NCBI RefSeq assembly: GCF_015163075.1
Contig: NZ_JADDXU010000020.1
Location: forward strand, 89,876 to 153,875
Direction of reading: 5' to 3'
DNA length: 64,000 bases
Source of the DNA: Streptomyces justiciae
Lineage (GTDB): Bacteria; Actinomycetota; Actinomycetes; Streptomycetales; Streptomycetaceae
The position numbers and the translations under genes are program-made. Below, piece by piece: positions 8,347-16,410 of the stretch; position 1 is the stretch's first letter, and the number at the start of each line of letters is the position of its first letter. The notes below the pieces were generated by a model. That model had not been told where the DNA came from. It did no database searches and saw only the letters and a program-made list of their open reading frames with translations.

Positions 8347-9245
8347 GTTCCGCGTCTGCCGCGATCCCCCAGCCGGGACGGACGAAGGCGTTCCTGCGCC
8401 TGGTCATGATCGAGCACTCGGTGTTCGCGCTGCCCTTCGCCTACATCGCGGCGCTCACCGCGATGTTCGAGTGGGACAAGAACATCCACTGGGGCCGGCT
8501 GCTCCTTGTCACCATCTGCATGGTCGGCCTGCGCACCTTCGCCATGGCGGTCAACCGGATCATCGACCGGGAGATCGACGCGCGGAACCCGCGCACGGCC
8601 CACCGCGAGCTGGTGACCGGCGCGATGTCGGTGAAGCACGCGTGGACCGGCGCGCTGGTGGCCGTCGTCGTCTTCCTGGGCTCGGCGGCCCTGCTGAACC
8701 CCCTGTGCCTGGCCCTCGCCCCGGTCGCCGTCATCCCGATGGTGGTCTACCCCTACGGCAAACGCTTCACGAACTTTCCGCAGGCCATCCTCGGTCTCGC
8801 CCAGGCGATGGGCCCGGTCGGCGGCTGGCTGGCGATCACCGGCGAGTGGTCCTGGGACGCGGTGCTCCTCGGCCTCGCGGTCGGCATCTGGATCGGCGGC
8901 TTCGACCTGATCTACGCCTGCCAGGACGTCGAGACCGACCGAGAGATCGGCGTCATGTCGGTCCCGGCCCGCTTCGGTATCCCGGCGGCGATCTGGGGCG
9001 CGCGGGTGTGCCACGCCCTGACCATGGGGTTGCTGGTCTGGTACGCGGTGGCGACGGACGCGGGCGGGTTCTTCTGGGTCGGCCTGATGATCGTCGCGGC
9101 GGCCTTCGTCTACGAGCACAACATCGTCCGCCCGCATGACCTGTCCCGCCTGAACAGGGCGTTCTTCAGCGTCAACGGCTTCATCGGTATCGCCCTGTTC
9201 GTGTGCGCGCTGCTGGACCTGCTGGTCCGGGGGCTGACCGTCTGA
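8343..9245 (+). CDS. mqnP: UbiA-family prenyltransferase, menaquinone biosynthesis (MqnP)
   Basis: This 300-residue integral membrane protein has about eight helices. It has the two Asp-rich motifs of the UbiA superfamily: NRIIDREID (residues 71-79) and CQDVETD (about 192-198), which bind Mg-diphosphate. It is expected to attach the polyprenyl tail to 1,4-dihydroxy-6-naphthoate. The GTG start sits in a GTGA overlap with the upstream stop, indicating translational coupling with the decarboxylase gene, and homology begins just after it. Confidence 0.9.
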   Translation: MSSASAAIPQPGRTKAFLRLVMIEHSVFALPFAYIAALTAMFEWDKNIHWGRLLLVTICMVGLRTFAMAVNRIIDREIDARNPRTAHRELVTGAMSVKHAWTGALVAVVVFLGSAALLNPLCLALAPVAVIPMVVYPYGKRFTNFPQAILGLAQAMGPVGGWLAITGEWSWDAVLLGLAVGIWIGGFDLIYACQDVETDREIGVMSVPARFGIPAAIWGARVCHALTMGLLVWYAVATDAGGFFWVGLMIVAAAFVYEHNIVRPHDLSRLNRAFFSVNGFIGIALFVCALLDLLVRGLTV

Positions 9246-9273
9246 GGATCCGCTCCACCGGTACGCTCAAGAT

Positions 9274-9954
9274 GTGAACGCAGGAGAAACGCAGCGCGTG
9301 CCTTGGATCGTGGGGGTGTCCGGAGCTTCCGGGACGCCGTACGCGGCTGCGGTGCTGCGGGCGCTGCTGGAGGCGGGGGAGAGCGTCGACCTGGTCGTCA
9401 GCAGGGCCTCGCGGCTGACGCTGCTCGACGAGACCCAGATCGCCTTCAGGGACGCGCACTGGCAGGACGACCTGCGGGAATGGCTGGCCAGGGGGGCCGA
9501 CGGCAAGCCGGGGACGTTCGACGTGGACGTCGAGCGGGTGCGGTACTGGGCCGCCGGTGACCTCGCGGCCGGGCCGTCCTCGGGGTCGTATCCCGTCAAG
9601 GGCATGCTGATCGTGCCCGCCTCCACCGCCTGCGTCGCCGGAGTCGCTCTCGGGCTCTCCAAGGACCTGCTCCAGCGCGCCGCGAGCGTGACCCTGAAGG
9701 AACGCCGCAAGCTCGTCGTCGCCGTACGGGAGACCCCCTTGAACGGCCAGACGCTGCGGCACCTCGTCACCCTCGACGACCTCGGCGCCACCGTCGTCCC
9801 CGCCTCACCCGCCTTCTACGCCGGCGCCACCCACATCCAGGACCTCGTCGACTTCGTCGCCGGACGGGTCCTCGACGCGGCGGGGGTCGAGCACCGGCTG
9901 TACCGGCGTTGGAAGGGCGAACTCGGCGGCGGGTCCGGAACCCGCACGACGTAG
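9274..9954 (+). CDS. mqnM: UbiX-like flavin prenyltransferase
   Basis: This 226-residue protein opens with IVGVSGASGTPYAAAVLRAL, the FMN-binding signature of UbiX/Pad1, and later has GMLIVPASTACVAGVALGLSKDLLQRAASVTLKERR. These enzymes prenylate reduced FMN to make the cofactor of UbiD decarboxylases, so this gene serves the mqnL-like enzyme two genes upstream. It starts with GTG, 28 bp after mqnP, and is about 25 residues longer than E. coli UbiX because of an insertion around PAGMLAR-like surface loops and a short tail. The symbol follows Streptomyces usage as recalled. Confidence 0.9.
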   Translation: MNAGETQRVPWIVGVSGASGTPYAAAVLRALLEAGESVDLVVSRASRLTLLDETQIAFRDAHWQDDLREWLARGADGKPGTFDVDVERVRYWAAGDLAAGPSSGSYPVKGMLIVPASTACVAGVALGLSKDLLQRAASVTLKERRKLVVAVRETPLNGQTLRHLVTLDDLGATVVPASPAFYAGATHIQDLVDFVAGRVLDAAGVEHRLYRRWKGELGGGSGTRTT

Positions 9955-10044
9955 ACGCCATCTGAGCAAGTCGCAGTACCTCTCATCACTTCGGGAACTT
10001 TCGGGATCTCATCGGGATCCTCTTCAGCGGAAGGCTTCGATCGC

Positions 10045-10500
10045 ATGGACGCGGTGGACAGGCAGCTCATCCAGGCCCTGAGGGAGAACGGCCGGGCCTC
10101 CTACGCGGAGCTGGGCCGCCTCGTCGGTCTGTCGGGACCCAGCGTCACCGACCGCATCAACCGTCTTGAGGCGGCCGGTGTCATCACCGGCTACCGCGCC
10201 ACCGTCGACGCCGCCTCGCTCGGCCTCGGCGTCACCGCCCTCATCGGCATCTCCCTCTCCGACGCCGCCGACCACGAGGACGTGGCCCGCCGGATGAAGG
10301 ACCTCCCCGAGATCGAGGACTGCTGGTTCATCGCGGGCGACGACTCGTTCATGCTCAAGGTGCGGGCCAGCGACGTCGACGGCCTGGAGAAGATCATCCG
10401 GCGGCTCAGCGGGACGAAGGGCGTCTCCCGGACCCGTACCACCATCGTGCTCTCCACGAAGTGGGAGAACCGGGTCGGAGAGCTTCCCGAAGAGGCGTAG
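10045..10500 (+). CDS. Lrp/AsnC-family transcriptional regulator
   Basis: This 151-residue protein has an N-terminal AsnC HTH (DAVDRQLIQALRENGRASYAELGRLVGLSGPSVTDRI) and a C-terminal RAM ligand-binding domain (VTALIGISLSDAADHEDVARRMKDLPEIEDCWFIAGDDSFMLKV). The family binds amino acids or related metabolites and forms octamers. It sits inside the menaquinone gene run, 90 bp after the ubiX-like gene and 50 bp before mqnE, so it may tune this pathway. That is inference from position only. Confidence 0.9.
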   Translation: MDAVDRQLIQALRENGRASYAELGRLVGLSGPSVTDRINRLEAAGVITGYRATVDAASLGLGVTALIGISLSDAADHEDVARRMKDLPEIEDCWFIAGDDSFMLKVRASDVDGLEKIIRRLSGTKGVSRTRTTIVLSTKWENRVGELPEEA

Positions 10501-10550
10501 CCGTACGGTTGTCGAAGTCGTCGGAGTTGTCGGAGAAGGGTGTGACCCCC

Positions 10551-11714
10551 ATGGACGTCGGGCTCAAGCGTGAGCTGGAGCAGAAGGTCAGGGCCGGTGA
10601 GCGGCTGACCCGCGAGGACGGCATCGCGCTGTACGAGTCGGACGACCTGGCCTGGCTGGGCGGTCTCGCGCACGAGGTGCGCACCCGCAAGAACGGTGAC
10701 GTGGTCCACTTCAACGTCAACCGGCACCTCAACATGACCAACGTGTGCACCGCCTCCTGCGCCTACTGCTCCTTCCAGCGCAAGCCGGGGGAGAAGGACG
10801 CGTACACGATGCGCATCGAGGAGGCGGTGAAGCTCGCCAAGGCGATGGAGGGCGAGAACCTCACCGAGCTGCACATCGTCAACGGGCTGCACCCCAATCT
10901 GCCGTGGCGCTACTACCCGCGGTCGCTGCGCGAGCTGAAGGCCGCGCTGCCGGACGTGTCGCTGAAGGCCTTCACGGCGACCGAGATCCACCACTTCGAG
11001 ACGATCTCCGGGCTGAGCGCGAGCGAGATCCTGGACGAGCTGATCGACGCCGGTCTTGAGTCCCTCACCGGTGGTGGCGCCGAGATCTTCGACTGGGAGG
11101 TCCGGCAGCACATCGTGGACCACAAGACCCACTGGGAGGACTGGTCCCGTATCCACCGGCTGGCGCACGAGAAGGGGCTGAAGACCCCGTGCACCATGCT
11201 GTACGGCCACATCGAGGAGCCGCGGCACCGGGTGGACCACGTGCTGCGGCTGCGTGAGCTCCAGGACGAGACCGGGGGCTTCCAGGTCTTCATCCCGCTG
11301 CGCTACCAGCACGACTTCGTCGACATGAAGGACGGGAAGGTACGCAACCGGCTCCAGGCCCGCACCCAGATGGCGACGGGTGCGGAGGCGCTGAAGACGT
11401 TCGCGGTGTCGCGGCTGCTGTTCGACAACGTTCCGCACGTCAAGGTCTTCTGGGTCATGCACGGTGTGCAGACCGCGCAGCTGGCGTTGCTGCATGGTGC
11501 TGATGACATGGACGGGTCGGTCGTCGAGTACAAGATCACCCACGACGCGGACAACTTCGGCACGCCGAACAAGCTGACTCGGGATGATCTGCTGGATCTG
11601 ATCCGGGACGCGGGGTTCCGGCCGGTGGAGCGGAACACTCGGTACGAGGTGATTCGGGAGTACGACGGGCCTGACGCGGGGCGTCGGGAGTCGCCTCAGC
11701 CGATGAGGCTTTGA
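10551..11714 (+). CDS. mqnE: Aminofutalosine synthase (radical SAM)
   Basis: This 387-residue protein has the radical-SAM cluster motif CTASCAYC (C66, C70, C73) preceded by NVNRHLNMTN. The block LTELHIVNGLHPNLPWRYY is typical of MqnE, which joins 3-[(1-carboxyvinyl)oxy]benzoate to SAM to give aminofutalosine. Its substrate comes from MqnA, encoded at 29.5 kb in this window. I chose ATG 10551 because the length then equals that of known Streptomyces MqnE; a GTG at 10542 is possible. A purine-rich GAGAAGGG lies upstream. Confidence 0.95.
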   Translation: MDVGLKRELEQKVRAGERLTREDGIALYESDDLAWLGGLAHEVRTRKNGDVVHFNVNRHLNMTNVCTASCAYCSFQRKPGEKDAYTMRIEEAVKLAKAMEGENLTELHIVNGLHPNLPWRYYPRSLRELKAALPDVSLKAFTATEIHHFETISGLSASEILDELIDAGLESLTGGGAEIFDWEVRQHIVDHKTHWEDWSRIHRLAHEKGLKTPCTMLYGHIEEPRHRVDHVLRLRELQDETGGFQVFIPLRYQHDFVDMKDGKVRNRLQARTQMATGAEALKTFAVSRLLFDNVPHVKVFWVMHGVQTAQLALLHGADDMDGSVVEYKITHDADNFGTPNKLTRDDLLDLIRDAGFRPVERNTRYEVIREYDGPDAGRRESPQPMRL

Positions 11715-11739
11715 CGGCTGGGTGGGGTACCCGGCAGGC

Positions 11740-12390
11740 ATGGTCAGTACCAAGGCTCCTGAGGATGCCTATACCGCCGAACCCTTCGTTCCTGACCGTG
11801 GTGGGCTGCCTGCGCTCCGCCGGGCTGCCGCTGAGTGCCGGGGCTGCCCACTGCACCGCGACGCCACTCAGACCGTCTTCGGGGACGGCAACGCCCACGC
11901 CCGCGTGATGCTCGTAGGCGAACAACCCGGTGATCAGGAGGACCGGCAGGGGAAACCCTTCGTCGGGCCTGCCGGGAAGCTGCTCGATCGGGCGCTCGCC
12001 GAGGCCGGGATCGATCCGGGGGACGCGTACGTCACCAACGCCGTGAAGCACTTCAAGTTCACGCAGGCCGAGCCCCGTAAGCGGCGTATTCACAAGGCGC
12101 CCAGTCTGCGGGAGATGACCGCCTGCGGGCCGTGGTTGGCGGCGGAACTGGCCGTCGTCGAGCCGGAGTTGATAGTCGTCCTCGGGGCCACCGCGGGGAA
12201 GGCGTTGCTCGGGTCGTCGTTCCGGGTGACGCAGGTGCGGGGGACCGTGCTGGAGGAGGAGATCCACGGCCGGAACGAGCGGCTGGTGCCGACCGTGCAC
12301 CCGTCGTCCGTGCTGAGGTCGGACGACCGGGAGGCCGCGTACCAGGGCCTGGTCTCCGATCTGAAGGTGGCAGCCCGGGCCCTGGGGTGA
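11740..12390 (+). CDS. udgX: UdgX-type uracil-DNA glycosylase (suicide, DNA-crosslinking)
   Basis: This 216-residue protein belongs to the family-4-like UDG superfamily. Motif A is GEQPGDQEDRQGKPFVGPAG (residues 60-79), and motif B is HPSSVLR (187-193). It also has the KRRIH loop (114-118) that defines UdgX. In the M. smegmatis enzyme the histidine of this loop attacks C1' after uracil release and stays covalently bound to the DNA; H118 is the equivalent here. Three cysteines are present (C33, C36, C129) as Fe-S ligands; the fourth ligand is not a cysteine. It follows mqnE by 25 bp and may share its transcript. Confidence 0.93.
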   Translation: MVSTKAPEDAYTAEPFVPDRGGLPALRRAAAECRGCPLHRDATQTVFGDGNAHARVMLVGEQPGDQEDRQGKPFVGPAGKLLDRALAEAGIDPGDAYVTNAVKHFKFTQAEPRKRRIHKAPSLREMTACGPWLAAELAVVEPELIVVLGATAGKALLGSSFRVTQVRGTVLEEEIHGRNERLVPTVHPSSVLRSDDREAAYQGLVSDLKVAARALG

Positions 12391-12418
12391 GCGGAGCGCT
12401 TGCCTAGACTCGGGGGTC

Positions 12419-12940
12419 ATGGACCTGACGTACCGCCTCGACCCCGAGCTCACCCCCGGCCTCCTCGACCAGCTGACCCGGCTGTGGGTGGACGTGAACA
12501 ACGCGGGTGGGGCGGTCGGGTTCGTCGGGACGACGTCGTACGAGGACGTACGGCCGGGCGTGGACGGTTACGTCGAGTCGATCGCGGCGGGGCGGCACCG
12601 GATGCTCGCCGGGCTGGACCCCGAGGGGCGGCTGCGGGCCACGGCGTTCTTCGGGTTCAACGAGCATCGTCTCCAGCGCCACTATGCGTGGCTCTACACC
12701 GTCATGGTCGCCCCGGCGCTTCAGGGCGGAGGCCATGGGCGGGCCCTGCTGGGGGAGGCCGAGCGGCATGCGCGGGGCTTCGGCCTTGAGGCGTTGAAGC
12801 TGACCTGCCGGGGCGGGCTCGGGCTTGAGCGGTTCTACGCGGCCGCCGGGTACAAGGAGGTCGGCCGGGTGCCGGACGGGCTGCGGGTGGCGGCGGACGA
12901 CTACCGCGACGACATCATGATGTGGCTCCCGCTGAGCTGA
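12419..12940 (+). CDS. GNAT-family N-acetyltransferase
   Basis: This 173-residue protein has the GNAT acetyl-CoA motif A: LYTVMVAPALQGGGHGRALLGEAERHARGFG (consensus Q/RxxGxG/A), followed by LKLTCRGGLGLERFYAAAGYKEVGRVPDGLR. One domain fills the whole protein. The substrate is unknown. It begins 28 bp after udgX on the same strand. Confidence 0.88.
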   Translation: MDLTYRLDPELTPGLLDQLTRLWVDVNNAGGAVGFVGTTSYEDVRPGVDGYVESIAAGRHRMLAGLDPEGRLRATAFFGFNEHRLQRHYAWLYTVMVAPALQGGGHGRALLGEAERHARGFGLEALKLTCRGGLGLERFYAAAGYKEVGRVPDGLRVAADDYRDDIMMWLPLS

Positions 12941-13052
12941 GGTCGCCGTCCCCGGACCCCCTGCAAGATCGGGGAGCGGACGTGCTTCACTGGAAGGCGC
13001 CCTTTGGGAACTTTCAGGGACACTTTCAGCCGGAACGGAAGAGTGGATTGAG

Positions 13053-13352
13053 ATGCTCCGCTACACACTGATGCGCCTCGGGATCTTCGTGGGCTGCCTC
13101 GTGGTCGTCTGGGGCCTCGTCTACTCCGGCGTCGCCCCGCGCGGCCTCGGCGACTCCAACGGCATGTGGATCGTCCTGCTCTCCCTGGTGATCTCGGCCC
13201 CGATCAGCTTCGTCGTCCTGCGCAAGGAGCGCGACCGCGCCTCTATCCAGGTCGCCGAGCGCGTCGACCGCATGAAGTCCAACCTGGAGGCCAACCGCAA
13301 CCAGGAGGACATCGCGGACGACGCGGCACGCGCCCAGGGCCAGGCGTCCTAG
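13053..13352 (+). CDS. DUF4229-type small membrane protein
   Basis: This 99-residue protein has two membrane segments (LRYTLMRLGIFVGCLVVVWGLVYSG and MWIVLLSLVISAPISFVVL), then a charged cytoplasmic tail (RKERDRASIQVAERVDRMKSNLEANRNQEDIADDAARAQ) likely to form a helix. This matches the actinobacterial DUF4229 family, in which a membrane hairpin is followed by an R/E-rich helix. Function is unknown. Spacing suggests an independent unit between the GNAT and TetR genes. Confidence 0.85.
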   Translation: MLRYTLMRLGIFVGCLVVVWGLVYSGVAPRGLGDSNGMWIVLLSLVISAPISFVVLRKERDRASIQVAERVDRMKSNLEANRNQEDIADDAARAQGQAS

Positions 13353-13400
13353 TCGCTCACCCAGTCCTCTCACCCCGGCGGACGTCTTAGTCTTGGCCTC

Positions 13401-14045
13401 ATGGGTGCCGTGAAGACCAAGCGGATGCCGCGCGCGGTCCGTGAGCAGCAGATGCTGGACGCCGCCGTGCGGACCTTCGGCCGTCGTGGGTACATGGCCG
13501 CCTCCATGGACGAGATCGCCGAACTCGCCGGTGTCTCCAAGCCGTTGGTCTATCTGTACCTGAACTCGAAGGACGACCTGTTCACGGCCTGCATCCGCCG
13601 TGAGGCGCACGCGCTCACCGAGGCCGTGCGCTCCGGCGTCCGCACCGACCAGCCCGCCGACCGGCAACTCTGGGACGGGCTGCTGGCGTTCTTCACGCAC
13701 ACCGCCGAGAACCCCGACGGCTGGTCCGTGCTGCATCTCCAGGCCCGTATCCACGGCGAGGCGTTCGCCGCCGAGGTGGCGGCGATGCGGGAGGAGATCG
13801 TCGCGTTCGTGACGCAGCTGATCGTCGTCGCGGCGCGGGAGGCGCACCGGGACCCCGATCTCCCCGAGCGGGAGGTCGCCGGCCTCGCCGAGGCGCTGGT
13901 GGGCGCCGCCGAGTCGCTCGCCGCCTGGGCCAACGCCACGCCGGGCGTCACGGCCCGGCAGGCCGCGGCCACCCTCATGAACTTCGCCTGGGCCGGGCTG
14001 GGGGAGCTGATGGAGGGGCGGCCGTGGGCTCCGCCGGCGCCATGA
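13401..14045 (+). CDS. TetR/AcrR-family regulator
   Basis: This 214-residue protein has an N-terminal TetR HTH (AVRTFGRRGYMAASMDEIAELAGVSKPLVYLYLNSKDDLFTACI) and an all-helical C-terminal ligand and dimer domain. It sits next to the FabG4/thiolase lipid cassette, so a fatty-acyl-linked role is possible. It is transcribed towards that cassette but is not divergent from it, and its targets cannot be read from the sequence. Confidence 0.9.
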   Translation: MGAVKTKRMPRAVREQQMLDAAVRTFGRRGYMAASMDEIAELAGVSKPLVYLYLNSKDDLFTACIRREAHALTEAVRSGVRTDQPADRQLWDGLLAFFTHTAENPDGWSVLHLQARIHGEAFAAEVAAMREEIVAFVTQLIVVAAREAHRDPDLPEREVAGLAEALVGAAESLAAWANATPGVTARQAAATLMNFAWAGLGELMEGRPWAPPAP

Positions 14046-14150
14046 CACACCCTCACCGCCTCCCTCATCGGCGGCGCCGACATCGACCTCACGGACGTCG
14101 ACATCCCGGACGGCGTCGAACTCATCGGCGGGGTCGACGTCCGGCGCTGA
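14046..14150 (+). pseudogene. Remnant of a LiaF-like / DUF1707-type C-terminal domain
   Basis: Directly after the TetR stop, a 34-codon open stretch reads ...TASLIGGADIDLTDVDIP, then DGVELIGGVDV, and ends in TGA at 14148. Repeated (L/I)GG(A/V)D(I/V) strands are the hallmark of the cell-wall-active-antibiotic-response (LiaF) fold at the end of DUF1707 proteins. No start codon or N-terminal part is present; the frame is closed by the TGA at 14043. I take it as the tail of a gene whose front has been deleted. Confidence 0.5.
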
Positions 14151-14196
14151 AGGGGTGGTTCAGGCCGGAGTCAGCGCCCGGTGCGCAAGGGGTCGT

Positions 14197-15042
14197 TCAC
14201 GGCGGGGACCCGTTCACCGTTCCGGCCACGTGCAGACGGTCCCCGTCGCGCAGTTCGAAGCGGTCGCCCTCCGCCCCGTACGTCACCGTCCCCGGCAGCA
14301 GCACCGGCGCCCTGAACTCCGCCCGTACCACGCCCACTTGCGGGGTGCCGTACGCGGCGAGGCAGCGGGCCACCGTCCACATGCCGTGCGCGATGGCCCG
14401 GGGGAAGCCGAAGAGGCGGGCGGTGAGCGGGTGGAGGTGGATGGGGTTGCGGTCGCCGGACGCGGTGGCGTACCGGCGGCCGATGTCCCCGGCCAGCCGC
14501 CACTCGGCGAGTGGCGGGAGGGGCGCTGGCCCGACGCGCTCGGGCGCCGGCTCGGGTGCGGTCGGGGTGCGGTGCCGTGCCAGGTAGGTGCTGCGGGACT
14601 CCCATACGACGTCCTCGCCGACCCGCACCCCGGTGACGACCGTCGCCTCCGTGCCGCGCCGGTGCGGGGCCAACTCGGCGACGTACACGCTCAGTTCGTA
14701 CACCCCCGTCGCGGGCAGCGGCCGGTGCTGGGTGATCCCGATCGACGTGTGGACCAGACCGAGCAGCGGCAGCGGGAAGCCCCGGCCGCTCATCAGCCGC
14801 ATCGCCAGCGGGAAGCCGAGCACATGCGGATACGTCACCGGCAGCGCGTCGTCGCCGGTTGCGAACCCGCACACCCGCTCGTAGGCCGCGAGCCGGGCCA
14901 GGTCGACGCGCAGGGCGGGCAGCACCAGCCGGGTGCGGGGGAAGCCGGCGTCCGGGCGGGGCCGCTTGAAGGGGGACAGCAGCGCGCCCCGGGTCAGGAC
15001 GGGCGCGAGGGCGGGGGAGCGGCGCAGGACGACGTCCGTCAT
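14197..15042 (-). CDS. MaoC-like 3-hydroxyacyl-thioester dehydratase (HtdX-like)
   Basis: This 281-residue protein has a degenerate N-terminal hot-dog half and a C-terminal MaoC hydratase half. The hydratase 2 motif appears as YATASGDRNPIHLHPLTARLFGFPRAIAHGMWT, with the catalytic Asp and His in DRNPIH. The enzyme should interconvert (R)-3-hydroxyacyl and trans-2-enoyl thioesters. The ATG overlaps the stop of the fabG-like gene, so the two are coupled. Gene order and sizes match mycobacterial htdX-fabG4, where the pair works on long acyl chains. The organism's real substrate is not known. Confidence 0.88.
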   Translation of the reverse strand: MTDVVLRRSPALAPVLTRGALLSPFKRPRPDAGFPRTRLVLPALRVDLARLAAYERVCGFATGDDALPVTYPHVLGFPLAMRLMSGRGFPLPLLGLVHTSIGITQHRPLPATGVYELSVYVAELAPHRRGTEATVVTGVRVGEDVVWESRSTYLARHRTPTAPEPAPERVGPAPLPPLAEWRLAGDIGRRYATASGDRNPIHLHPLTARLFGFPRAIAHGMWTVARCLAAYGTPQVGVVRAEFRAPVLLPGTVTYGAEGDRFELRDGDRLHVAGTVNGSPP

Positions 15043-16307
15043 CACGCCCCCAGCAGGCTCTGGCCGCAGACCCGTACGACCTGCCCGTTCACCGCGCCCG
15101 ACGCCGGGTGCGCGAGCCATGCCGTCGTCTCGGCCACGTCGACCGGAAGGCCGCTCTGCGCGAGGGAGTTCATCCGGCGGCCCGCCTCACGGATGAGGAG
15201 CGGCACCGCGGCCGTCATCTTCGTCTCGATGAAGCCGGGGGCCACGGCGTTGACCGTCACCCCGTGCTCGGCGAGGGCGCGCGGCGCGAGCGATCGCACC
15301 AGGCCGACCACACCCGCCTTGCTGGCGCCGTAGTTGGTCTGCCCGGCGTTGCCCGCGAGCCCGGCGATGGAGGCTGTGGCGACGATCCGGCCGCCCGGCC
15401 CGAGCGTCCCCGACGACAGCAGCGCGTCGGTCGTGCGCAGCACGCTCGCCAGGTTCACCTCCAGCACCGAACTCCACCGCTCCGCGGGCATGTTGACCAG
15501 CCGACGGTCTCGGGTGATCCCCGCGTTGTGGACCAGGACGTCAAGGCCGTCGGGCAGCGCCGCCGCGATCCGTTCGCCCGCGTCGGCGGCCGTGATGTCC
15601 AGCGCGAGGGCCTCGCCGCCGAGGCGTTCGGCGAGCCTCCGGGCGTCCGCCTCGGCCTGCGGCACGTCGAGTACGACGACCCGGGCGCCGTCCCTGGCGA
15701 GCGTCTCGGCGACGGCCGCGCCGATCCCGCGCGCGGCGCCCGTCACCAGGGCGGTGCGCCCGGCGAGGGGCCGCTCCCAGTCGACGTCGTCAGGCCCGGT
15801 CCCCTCCGCCACCTCGATCACCTGGCCGCTCACATAGGCGGACTTGGGGGAGAGCAGGAAGCGCAGGGTGGACTCGGCGGCGGCGCGGTCGGTGAGCCGC
15901 ACGAGATTGACCGTCCTGCCCCGGCCGATCTCCTTGCCGAGCGAGCGCGTGAAGCCCTCCAGGGCCTGCTGGGCGGCGGCCTGGTGGTGGTCGGCGGGGT
16001 CGAGGGGCGCGCCGAGGACGACGATCCGGCCGCTCACGGCGACGGACCGGACGACGGGGTGCAGGGCCGCGTGGACGTCGGCGAGGCCTTCGACGTCCCG
16101 GACGTGGGTGGCGTCGAGGACGACGGCGGCCGGGGCTGCGGCGGGGTCGGGGGCCGGTTTGCCGGCGGTGAGGTGGAGGACCTCGCCCTTCAGCGCCGGG
16201 TGCTCGGGGGACCAGCGGTGGAGTTCCGCCGGTTGCGGCAGGCCCAGGCTGCGGGTCAGGAAACGGCCGGGCGCGGTGCCGGTGAAGCGCAGATAACGGT
16301 CGGCCAT
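15042..16307 (-). CDS. FabG4-type high-molecular-weight 3-oxoacyl reductase
   Basis: This 421-residue protein is much longer than ordinary FabG (about 245). It has a degenerate flavodoxin-like N-terminal domain (residues 1-180, ending YVSGQVIEVAEGTG) followed by a complete SDR domain. The SDR part has TGAARGIG (189-196) for NAD(P)H, NAG (261-263), the catalytic S313 and the Y326-x3-K330 pair (NYGASKAG). Two-domain enzymes of this size are the FabG4/HMwFabG class, which often prefers NADH. It starts divergently from the thiolase gene and is translationally coupled to the MaoC gene. Confidence 0.9.
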   Translation of the reverse strand: MADRYLRFTGTAPGRFLTRSLGLPQPAELHRWSPEHPALKGEVLHLTAGKPAPDPAAAPAAVVLDATHVRDVEGLADVHAALHPVVRSVAVSGRIVVLGAPLDPADHHQAAAQQALEGFTRSLGKEIGRGRTVNLVRLTDRAAAESTLRFLLSPKSAYVSGQVIEVAEGTGPDDVDWERPLAGRTALVTGAARGIGAAVAETLARDGARVVVLDVPQAEADARRLAERLGGEALALDITAADAGERIAAALPDGLDVLVHNAGITRDRRLVNMPAERWSSVLEVNLASVLRTTDALLSSGTLGPGGRIVATASIAGLAGNAGQTNYGASKAGVVGLVRSLAPRALAEHGVTVNAVAPGFIETKMTAAVPLLIREAGRRMNSLAQSGLPVDVAETTAWLAHPASGAVNGQVVRVCGQSLLGA

Positions 16308-16352
16308 GGCCGTCTCCCCACTCGGTGCTCTCTTGCTGACTCTGGAGTAAGG

Positions 16353-16365
16353 TTACCGGAGGTAA
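16353..16365. promoter_or_regulatory. Palindrome TTACC-N3-GGTAA in the fabG4/fadA2 divergent promoter
   Basis: A perfect 13-bp inverted repeat, TTACCGGAGGTAA, lies about midway between the two divergent starts, 46 bp from each. A half-repeat GGAGTAAG precedes it at 16344. The size and symmetry suit a TetR-family operator controlling both lipid transcripts. The regulator is not identified; the nearby TetR gene is a candidate by position only. Confidence 0.45.
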
Positions 16366-16410
16366 GCCTATGTCACACAGGTCCATGTCACGTATGGGGA
16401 GCAGGTCGAG

